A stretch of DNA of 56,654 nucleotides, from contig BJOX01000180.1 in NCBI GenBank assembly GCA_009731375.1, positions 700,967 through 757,620 on the forward strand, written 5' to 3'. The notes under the pieces were generated by a model. That model saw only the letters and a program-made list of their open reading frames with translations. It ran no database searches and was not told the origin of the DNA. The position numbers and the translations under genes are program-made. The stretch comes from Paulinella micropora (lineage: Eukaryota; Cercozoa; Imbricatea; Euglyphida). This document shows positions 44,628 to 56,654 of this stretch, one piece after another. The stretch's first letter is position 1. Every line of letters begins with the position of its first letter.

Positions 44628-44629
<2 letters not shown>

Positions 44630-44675
<46 letters not shown>

Positions 44676-44687
44676 GTGTATGTGCGC

Positions 44688-44730
<43 letters not shown>

Positions 44731-44759
44731 GGATGGATGGATGGATGGATGGATAGATG

Positions 44760-44829
<70 letters not shown>

Positions 44830-44879
44830 GCGAAAGGGGGGGAGGGGGCAAGAGGAAGGGAAAGAGAAAGAGAGAGAGA

Positions 44880-44912
<33 letters not shown>

Positions 44913-44922
44913 NNNNNNNNNN

Positions 44923-45011
<89 letters not shown>

Positions 45012-45081
45012 CATATCTACCTACCTACCTACCTACCTACCTACCTACCTATCTATGTATCTATGTATCTATGTATCTATG

Positions 45082-45139
<58 letters not shown>

Positions 45140-45199
45140 ATCTCTATCTATCTATATACCTACCTACCTACCTGCCTGCCTACCTACCTACCTATCTAC

Positions 45200-45291
<92 letters not shown>

Positions 45292-45357
45292 ACCTCTTGT
45301 CCAGTCCCAGGTTCAAGAGTGCTTGCATCTTCTTCTTCCTCTCTCTCCAATACTAAC

Positions 45358-45397
<40 letters not shown>

Positions 45398-45441
45398 CAA
45401 GACTGGTTGCAACTTCTTCTTCCTCTCTCTCCAATACTAAC

Positions 45442-45509
<68 letters not shown>

Positions 45510-45553
45510 CAAGACTGGTTGCATCTTCTTCTTCCTCTCTCTCCAATACTAAC

Positions 45554-45588
<35 letters not shown>

Positions 45589-45648
45589 CAGATAGATAGA
45601 TAGATCAAGACGGTTGCATCTTCTTCTTCCTCTCTCTCCAATACTAAC

Positions 45649-45688
<40 letters not shown>

Positions 45689-45773
45689 GGATGGATGGAT
45701 AGATGGATAGATAGATAGATGGATAGATGGATAGATAGATAGATAGATAGATAGATGGATAGATGGATAGATG

Positions 45774-45804
<31 letters not shown>

Positions 45805-45849
45805 GGATAGATAGATAGATAGATAGATAGATGGATGGATGGATGGATG

Positions 45850-45897
<48 letters not shown>

Positions 45898-45974
45898 TAT
45901 ATGTTTGGTCTATCAGCGCCGCTTATCCCAGGATAAAGGCAGTAGATAGAGAGATAGATCTAGATCTATCTATC

Positions 45975-46018
<44 letters not shown>
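44630..46018. repeat. GA, GATA and inverted ATCT arrays around a gap
   Basis: GATA at 44728-44828, poly-G, a 10-base N run at 44913-44922, then the opposite strand ATCT to 45290, then GATA again. A word ending CCTCTCTCTCCAATACTAAC occurs four times (about 45305, 45407, 45510 and 45606). Confidence 0.95.
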
Positions 46019-46021
<3 letters not shown>

Positions 46022-46045
46022 CCATCGCAGCACATCGATGACAAG

Positions 46046-46100
<55 letters not shown>

Positions 46101-46173
46101 TTTTTTTTTTTTTTCTTTCTTTATTTCTCTCCTCTACTACTCTACTCTCTCTCTCTCTCTCTCTCTGTCTCTT

Positions 46174-46222
<49 letters not shown>

Positions 46223-46342
46223 TCTTTATTCGCTTGTTTGTTCATTTCTTTGTTTTGTCTTGCCTTGTGTCTATTCTCTGTCTTATCGTTGTGTTAGCGT
46301 CAATTGCCAGAGGCAACTAATCGTCAGAGGACAGCAGCGATG

Positions 46343-46403
<61 letters not shown>

Positions 46404-46599
46404 CGCTCTCTCTATCTATCTCTTGTTGTTTGTTGTTGTTGTTGTTGTTATTGTTGTTCTTGTCGTTGTCTTCTTCGTGACTGTTTCTTCTGGCTTGTCT
46501 TGCCTTGTGTCTATTCCCTGTCTCATCGTTCTTGTGTTACCGTCAACTGTCCATGAGCCATCGCTGCCGCCCACTCATCATCAGTTGCCTCTCTCTCTC

Positions 46600-46673
<74 letters not shown>

Positions 46674-46810
46674 TTTTTCAATCTTTTTTCTTTCTTTTTC
46701 TTCTCCTTTGTTGTTTTGTTTTGTTTTGTTTTTTCCTCTCTATCCTTTGCTAAGGCTGACCATCCACCGCCACATAGCCATCGCTACTACCCACTGACGA
46801 CAGGTTGCCT
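46019..46810. repeat. Imperfect tandem repeat built on CT arrays
   Basis: CTTGCCTTGTGTCTATTC followed by TGTC..ATCGTT occurs at about 46260 and 46500. AGCCATCGC followed by an ACAGGTTGCCT-like segment occurs at about 46019, 46557 and 46778. CT arrays separate them. No gene. Confidence 0.75.
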
Positions 46811-46849
46811 TCCGTGTCTACCAAATCGTAACGGTACCTCGGGCCTGGT

Positions 46850-47066
46850 CCCTGCATAGAGATTGATAGGAGGGTAGGTGGGTGGGTAGGTAGGTAGGTA
46901 GGTAGGCAGGCAGGTAGGTAGGTAGGTAGGTAGGTAGGAAGGTAGGTAGGTAGGTAGGTAGGTAGGTACCTCGGCCCTGGGTAGAGATTGATAGGTGGGT
47001 AGGTAGGTAGGTAGGAAGATATGTTTGATCAATCAGTGGATGGATGGATGGATGGATGGATAGATG

Positions 47067-47134
<68 letters not shown>

Positions 47135-47175
47135 GATAGTTCGGTGTCGACCAAATCATAATGATACCTCTGAGC

Positions 47176-47208
<33 letters not shown>

Positions 47209-47304
47209 AGGGAGGGAGGGAGGGAGGGATAGATAGATAGATAGATAGATAGATAGGTAGGTAGATAGATAGGTAGCCAGGCAGATAGATAGATAGATAG
47301 ATAT

Positions 47305-47336
<32 letters not shown>

Positions 47337-47340
47337 CTTT

Positions 47341-47402
<62 letters not shown>

Positions 47403-47484
47403 TAGATTAGACAGATAGAAGAAAGAAAGAAAGAAAGAAAGGAGGAAGGAAGGAAGGAAGGAAGGAAGGAGGGAAGGAAGGAAG

Positions 47485-47531
<47 letters not shown>

Positions 47532-48142
47532 GGATAGGTAGAAAGCTAGATAGATAGATACACATACCTGCGTACGTACTCGTGTGGAGGTAGAATGCAG
47601 GCAGGCAGGCAGGTAGGTAGGTAGGTAGGTAGGTAGGTAGGTAGGTAGGTAGGCAGGCAGGCAGGCAGGCAGGTAGGTAGGTAGGTAGGTAGGTAGGTAG
47701 GTAGGTAGGCAGGTAGGTAGGCAGGTAGGTAGGTAGGTAGGCAGGTAGGTAGGTAGGTAGGTAGGTAGGTAGTAGGTAGGTAGGTAGNNNNNNNNNNNNN
47801 NNNNNNNNNNNNNNNNNNNNNNNNNNNNNNNNNNNNNNNNNNNNNNNNNNNNNNNNNNNNNNNNNNNNNNNNNNNNNNNNNNNNNNNNNNNNNNNNNNNN
47901 NNNNNNNNNNNNNNNNNNNNNNNNNNNNNNNNNNNNNNNNNNNNNNNNNNNNNNNNNNNNNNNNNNNNNNNNNNNNNNNNNNNNNNNNNNNNNNNNNNNN
48001 NNNNNNNNNNNNNNNNNNNNNNNNNNNNNNNNNNNNNNNNNNNNNNNNNNNNNNNNNNNNNNNNNNNNNNNNNNNNNNNNNNNNNNAGGTAGGCAGGTAG
48101 GTAGGTAGGTAGGTAGGTAGGTAGGTAGGTAGGTGGGTAGGC

Positions 48143-48201
<59 letters not shown>

Positions 48202-48246
48202 CCTGCGTACTTACGCGCGTGGAAGTAGCATGCAAGTATGTCAGGC

Positions 48247-48281
<35 letters not shown>

Positions 48282-48342
48282 CAGACCTGCGTACTTACCC
48301 GCGTGGAAGTAGAATGCAAGTATGTCAGGCAGATAGATAGAT
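46850..48342. repeat. GGTA/GATA/GGAA arrays and gap
   Basis: AGGT and GATA tetranucleotides around an N run at 47788-48086. A word with ACCTGCGTACTTACGCGCGT and GGAAGTAG recurs near 47567, 48200, 48288 and 48820. Confidence 0.95.
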
Positions 48343-48710
48343 GAAATATCGACTAATGTCAGAAAAAAGGAGCTTCTGATTTCGTCAACCAGGAAGTCTG
48401 TGGGTAAAGTATTAACCCGATGCCCAGCTAAGCCGTGATGTTTGCACGGAAGGGACTGATACAGGCAATACCAAAGCTCCCTAGTACCAGGCGGGGCCAG
48501 GGCTCGTTCCATAAAGCGCCCCTTGCAGAACGAGCTCCCACCTCCATTACAGAGGGCCCAGTAAGCAGATGGAGTTTCGAGACTGTTCGACAGTCTAGTA
48601 TAAACCGACAGAGCACTGTGGGTTTTATTCCGGGCTCAACAAGCGAGAAAGGGCACCCTGAGGGAACAGGATTGTGCTTCCCGTCGCTATTTCGGCATGT
48701 GACTGAAAGG
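48343..48710. repeat. 370-bp dispersed repeat, copy B
   Basis: Same unit and orientation as copies A and C, again with GATA on the left and, after about 25 bases, on the right. It contains the fuller GACTGTTCGACAGTC near-palindrome. Confidence 0.85.
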
Positions 48711-48732
48711 CGTATGGCTAGGCACACATAAG

Positions 48733-48734
<2 letters not shown>

Positions 48735-48797
<63 letters not shown>

Positions 48798-48900
48798 GAT
48801 AGATAGATAGACAGACAGACCTGCGTACTTACGCGTGAGGAAGTAGATCGCAAGTATGTGCTTATTCGAGACAAGCACGCTACAAACAAACATACATACA

Positions 48901-48931
<31 letters not shown>

Positions 48932-49104
48932 CATACATACATACATACATAAATATGCAAGTATGTGATTGTACGAGACAAGCACGCTACAAACATACAT
49001 TTGATACATTACATACATGCATACATACAATACATACATACATACATACACACATACATATGCAAGTATGTGCTTGTACGAGACAAGCACGCTGTATACA
49101 TACA

Positions 49105-49167
<63 letters not shown>

Positions 49168-49215
49168 AGTATGTGCTTGTTCTGGACAAATATGCTGCAA
49201 ACATACATACATACA

Positions 49216-49246
<31 letters not shown>

Positions 49247-50108
49247 GTCATACATACATACATACATACATACATACATACATACATACATACATACATA
49301 CATACATACATACATGCATACATACATACATACATACATACATACATACATACATACTTGCATACATACATAAATACATACATACATACATACATACATA
49401 CGTCATACATACATACATACATACATACATGCATACATGCATACATTCATACATTCATACATATATACATATGTCATACATACATACATACATACATACA
49501 TACATGCATGGATACATACATACAAATATACATATGTCATATGTCATACATACATACATACATGCATATGTCATATATACATACATATGTCATACATACA
49601 TGCATACATACATACATGCATACATACATAGATGCATACATACATACATGCAAACATACATACATACATACATACATACATGCATACATGCATACATGCA
49701 TACATGCAAACATACATACATACATACATTACATACATACATACATACATACATACATGCACACATACATGCACACATGCATACATGCATACATACATAC
49801 ATACATACATACATACATACATACATAGATATGTCATACATAGATATGTCATACATAGATATGTCTTACATACATACACGCATACATACATACATACATA
49901 CATGCATACATGCATACATGCATGCATGCATGCATGCATGCATACATACATACATACATACATACATACATACATACATACATACATACATACATACATG
50001 CATGCATGCATGCATACATACATACATACGCAGACATACATACATACATACATACATACATACATACATAAATACATACATATATATATACATATATACA
50101 TACATACA

Positions 50109-50139
<31 letters not shown>

Positions 50140-50420
50140 GTCATACATACATATGTCATACGTTCATATGTCATACGTACATGCATACATACATGCATAC
50201 GTACATACATACATACATACATACACACATACATACATACATACATGCATGCATGCATGCATGCATGCATACATACATACATACATACATACATGCATAT
50301 ACATATACATACATACATTACATACATACATACATACATATGTCATAATACATACATACATACATACATACATACATACATACATACATACATACATTCT
50401 TACATACATACATACATACA

Positions 50421-50451
<31 letters not shown>

Positions 50452-50500
50452 CATACTTACATACATACATACTTACATACATACATACATACATAGACAT
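48735..50500. repeat. GATA then ATAC arrays with repeated word
   Basis: CAAGTATGTGCTTGT followed by GAGACAAGCACGCT occurs four times (about 48850, 48957, 49060 and 49164) and then ATAC/ATGC repeats run for 1.3 kb. No gene. Confidence 0.95.
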
Positions 50501-50593
50501 GCACTAGCCACCGCATTCATCAAATGTAGTAAGGAAACAAAAACAAGGAAAGAAACTATCGCACAAAGGAGAGATAGAGACAGACAGAGACGG

Positions 50594-50696
50594 AGATAGA
50601 TAGATAGATAGATAGATAGATATATATATATAGAGAGAGAGAGAGGGAGGGAGGGATGGAGAGAGAGAAAGAGAGAGAGAGAGAGAGGGAGGGAGG

Positions 50697-50758
<62 letters not shown>

Positions 50759-50966
50759 GGAGAGAGAGAGAGAGAGAGAGAGNNNNNNNNNNNNNNNNNN
50801 NNNNNNNNNNNNNNNNNNNNNNNNNNNNNNNNNNNNNNNNNNNNNNNNNNNNNNNNNNNNNNNNNNNNNNNNNNNNNNNNNNNNNNNNNNNNNNNNNNNN
50901 NNNNNNNNNNNNNAGAGAGAGAGAGGGAGGGAGGGAGAGAGGGAGGGAGAGAGGGAGGGAGGGAGG

Positions 50967-51030
<64 letters not shown>
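50594..51030. repeat. GATA and GA arrays with gap
   Basis: GA-rich repeats flank the N run at 50783-50913. Confidence 0.95.
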
Positions 51031-51034
<4 letters not shown>

Positions 51035-51140
51035 GACCGTCAATGAAACCTGGGCAAGGGTGCTGGCAGTGTTGACAGAGTCGACTGTGTACAAATATAC
51101 ATACATGGGGACAAATACTGACTAATACTGAAAAAGAAAT

Positions 51141-51211
51141 TGGAAATATTTCCAATGGCTAGAAATATTTCCAGTCATTGGAAATATTTCCAAAGGCTGG
51201 AAATATTTCCA
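51141..51211. repeat. Four spaced copies of the palindrome GGAAATATTTCC
   Basis: Copies at 51141-51154, about 51161-51174 (one base changed), 51179-51192 and 51198-51211, at 18-20-base spacing. Confidence 0.9.
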
Positions 51212-51224
51212 GGGACTGCGCATA

Positions 51225-51380
51225 CAACCTAACATAACGTAACGCAAGTTAGCATAGCATAGCGTAGCATAGCATGAGATGACATAGCTGATATTGCATG
51301 ACATTAACATGACATAACATGATAACATGACATTACATAACGTAACATAACATGACATAACATTACATTACATTACATTG

Positions 51381-51427
<47 letters not shown>

Positions 51428-51520
51428 TTACATTACATTATATTACAAAACGTAACGTAACATGACATAACACAAGGTAAGATAACGTAACGTAACATAA
51501 CATAACATGACATAACATAA
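51225..51520. repeat. ACATA/ACGTA pentanucleotide-like array with TAA block
   Basis: Imperfect five-base units (CATAA, CGTAA, CATGA) interrupted by a TAA run at about 51385-51425. Confidence 0.8.
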
Positions 51521-51772
51521 CATATGCACGCATGTATGCATGCATACATGCATGCATGTGCATGCATGTACGTATGTAGGTATGTATGTATGTATGTAAA
51601 GACTTACTCGCAGATTCCGCTATATGTATGTATGTGTATATATGTATGTATGAATGTATGTATGTATGTATGTATGTACGTATGTATGTAAAGACTTACT
51701 CGCAGATTCCGCTACATGTATGTATGTGTATGTATGTATGTATGTATGTATATATGTGTATGTATGTATGTT

Positions 51773-51819
<47 letters not shown>

Positions 51820-52060
51820 GTCTTACTCGCAAATTCCGCTATATGTATGTGTGTGTATGTATGTATGTATGTAAGTATGTATGTATGTATGTATGTATGT
51901 ATGTTTATATGTATGTATGTATGTATATATGAATGTATGTATGTATGTATGTATGTAAAATCTTACTCGCAAATTCCGCTATATGTATGTGTGTATGTAT
52001 GTATGTATGTATGTATGTAAAGTCTTACTCGCAAATTCCGCTAGAGTCCCGAAAGCGAAT
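51521..52060. repeat. ATGT array punctuated by an ACTTACTCGCAGATTCCGCT word
   Basis: The word (A/C)TTACTCGCAGATTCCGCTA recurs five times (about 51601, 51695, 51822, 51963 and 52024) within ATGT repeats. Confidence 0.9.
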
Positions 52061-52093
52061 GGAAGCATCTAGATAGATCAATAGATAAGTAAT

Positions 52094-52156
<63 letters not shown>

Positions 52157-52162
52157 GTAGAT

Positions 52163-52533
52163 GAGATATCGACTAATGTCAGAAAAAAGGAGCTTCTGAT
52201 TTCGTCAACCAAGGAAGTCTGTGGGTAAAGTATTAACCCGATGCCCAGCTAAGCCGTGATGTTTGCACGGAAGGGACTGATACAGGCAATACCAAATCTC
52301 CCTAGTACCAGGCGGGGCCAGGGCTCGTTCCATAAGCGCCCCTTGCAGAACGAGCTCCCACCTCCATTACAGAGGACCCAGTAAGCAGATGGAGTTTCGA
52401 GACTGTTCGACAGTCTAGTATAAACCGACAGAGCACTGTGGGTTTTATTCCGGGCTCAACAAGCGAGAAAGGGCACCCTGAGGGAACAGGATTGTGCTTC
52501 CCGTCGCCATTTCGGCATGCGACTTAAAGGCGT

Positions 52534-52535
<2 letters not shown>
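52163..52535. repeat. 370-bp dispersed repeat, copy C
   Basis: Closest in sequence to copy B. GATA flanks it directly on both sides. Confidence 0.85.
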
Positions 52536-52603
<68 letters not shown>

Positions 52604-52652
52604 GGATGGATGGATGGATGGATGGATGGATGGATGGATAAATGGATGGATG

Positions 52653-52683
<31 letters not shown>

Positions 52684-52691
52684 GGATAGAT

Positions 52692-52759
<68 letters not shown>

Positions 52760-52879
52760 CACGGAAACGAATGGATACGTCTGATAGATAAATAGATGTG
52801 TAGATAGATAGAGAGGTACGTAGGTGGGTAGGTAGGTAGGTAGGTAGGTAGGTAGGTAGGTAGGTAGGTAGGTAGGTAG

Positions 52880-52880
<1 letters not shown>
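52536..52880. repeat. GATA, GGAT and GGTA arrays
   Basis: Tetranucleotide arrays leading into the polypurine tract. Confidence 0.95.
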
Positions 52881-52910
<30 letters not shown>

Positions 52911-53338
52911 AAGAAAGAAAGAAAGAAAGAAGGAAGGAAGAAAGGAAGGAAGGAAAAGAAAGAAAGAAAGAAAAGAAAAGAAAAGAAAAGAAAGAAAGAA
53001 AGAAAAGAAAGAAAGAAAGAAAGAAAGAAAGAAAAAGAAAGAAAGAAAAGAAAGAAAGAAAAGAAAGAAAAGAAAGAAAGAAAGAAAGAAAGGAAGGAAG
53101 GAAGAAAGAAAGAAAGGGAAGGAAGGGAAGGAAGGAAGGAAGAAAGAAAGAAAGAAAGAAAAGAAAGAAAAGAAAGGAAGAAAGAAAGAAAGAAAGAAAG
53201 GAAGAAAGGAAGAAAGAAAAAGAAAGGAAGAAAGGAAGAAAGGAAGAAAGAATGAAAGAAAGAAAGAAAGAAAGAAAGAAAGAAAAGAAAGAAAGAAAAA
53301 GAAAGAAAGAAAAAGAAAGAAAGAAAGTAAGAAAAGAA

Positions 53339-53369
<31 letters not shown>

Positions 53370-53777
53370 GAAGGAAGGAAGGAAGGAAGGAAGGAAGGAA
53401 GAAAGAAAGAAAGGAAGGAAGGAAGGAAGCAAGGAAGGAAGGAAGGAAGAAAGAAAGAAAGAAAGAAAGAAAAAGAAAGAAAGAAAAAGAAAGAAAAAAG
53501 AAAGAAAAAAGGAAAGAAAGAAAGAAAAGAAAGAAAAGAAAGAAAATAAAGAAAGAAAGAAAAGAAAGAAAGAAAGGAAGGAAGGAAGGAAGGAAGGATG
53601 AAAGAAAGAAAGAAAGAAAGAAAGGAAGGAAGGAAGGAAGGAAGGAAGGAAGAAAGAAAGAAAGGAAGAAAGGAAGAAAGAAAAAGAAAAAAAGAAAGAA
53701 AGAAAGAAAGAAAGGAAGGAAGGAAGGAATAAAGAAAGGAAGGAAGGAAGGAAGGAAGGAAGGAAGGAAGGAAGGAA

Positions 53778-53808
<31 letters not shown>

Positions 53809-53875
53809 GGAAGGAAGGAAGGAAAGAAGGAAGGAAGAAAGGAAGAAAGAAAGAAAGGAAGGAAGGAAGGAAGAA
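52877..53875. repeat. About 1-kb polypurine (GAAA/GGAA) tract
   Basis: Almost only A and G on the plus strand across roughly 1000 bases, with about ten pyrimidines. Open frames on either strand are artefacts. Confidence 0.95.
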
Positions 53876-53924
53876 TACCTCGTAAAGGAGAATGCTCGGG
53901 GCACTTTATGTATGGACCCTAAAT

Positions 53925-53969
<45 letters not shown>

Positions 53970-54058
53970 GATAGATAGATAGATAAGATAGATAAGATAG
54001 ATAAGATAAGATAGATAGATAGATAAGATAGATAGATAAGATAGATAGATAGATAGAT

Positions 54059-54097
<39 letters not shown>

Positions 54098-54116
54098 TTA
54101 TATAGATAGATAGATA

Positions 54117-54167
<51 letters not shown>

Positions 54168-54230
54168 TATCCACATGTAAGATAGAGAAATAGATAGGTA
54201 GGTAGGTAGGTCTAGATAAGCTGATACGTA
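53925..54230. repeat. GATA/GATAA arrays
   Basis: GATA units mixed with GATAAGATA. No gene. Confidence 0.9.
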
Positions 54231-54324
54231 GATAGGCACCTGCGGCATAAGGTAGAGCTAGTAGGTATGTTTAATGTAGGGGCAGTGGCATGGCTGACAA
54301 GCCGTAAACATTTTTACTGGATGG

Positions 54325-56654
<2,330 letters not shown>

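Noticed and set aside
48856-50496. 546-codon frame rich in Y-I-H-T
   Set aside because: Translation of ATAC repeats, not a gene.

Overview
This is a eukaryotic, extremely microsatellite-rich scaffold. The evidence is spliced minus-strand coding exons, LTR and non-LTR retrotransposons, MITE-like elements, and thousands of bases of GATA, ATAC, TTAG, GA, GAAA and TAA arrays. A possible Ly6-like secreted exon and a RanBP2-type zinc-finger gene suit a metazoan or a close unicellular relative, but the species cannot be fixed from this window. Twelve runs of N interrupt it. Most sit in homopolymers or simple repeats. Two (5181-5190 and 11698-11707) abut duplicated sequence and may be faulty joins.

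1-6050: a compact GC-rich island unlike the rest. It carries minus-strand, intronless genes of giant-virus or phage-like character. There is a long fibre gene combining discoidin-like domains, a YadA/Hep_Hag-like head and glycine/serine modules, broken at least twice by frameshifts. A small cysteine-rich protein gene lies upstream of it. Next to these is an array of eight palindromic hairpins whose stems keep pairing although their bases change. I read this as an endogenised viral segment. The hairpin array continues on a gap-free stretch into host repeats.

6050-16500: host repeats, including a 125-bp MITE, the first copy of a 370-bp GATA-embedded repeat, CT/TA tracts, a 5'-truncated non-LTR reverse transcriptase (10284-12434, minus), a possible signal-peptide exon (about 12925, minus) and TTA arrays flanking a SINE-like unit.

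16541-27151: a nearly complete, young Ty3/gypsy-type LTR retrotransposon on the minus strand. It has 236-bp LTRs, a 4-bp AAAC target duplication, a PBS and a PPT. Gag carries a CCCH zinc finger and an RGG region. Pol is in the same frame as Gag, separated by a single UGA and followed by a stem-loop, which suggests stop-codon readthrough. Pol order is protease (DTMA instead of DTGA), RT (YIDD), RNase H, integrase (HHCC, DD35E), GPY/F, then a long unassigned C-terminal part. The element is inserted in a terminal inverted repeat whose empty form is seen at 34828.

27750-31305: a host multi-exon gene on the minus strand. Reading frame is kept across the junctions. It has two RanBP2-type zinc fingers and an acidic final exon with SUMO-type motifs. 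One junction lacks a GT donor.

31330-56654: a non-LTR remnant with a TAA tail, TAA and TATATC arrays, an intact MITE (34828-35145), and a 3-kb TTAG satellite with two embedded repeated words. Beyond that, about 17 kb is almost wholly tetranucleotide arrays (GATA, ATAC/ATGT, GAAA) punctuated by short conserved words, with two more copies of the 370-bp repeat. No credible host protein gene was found after 32.3 kb.
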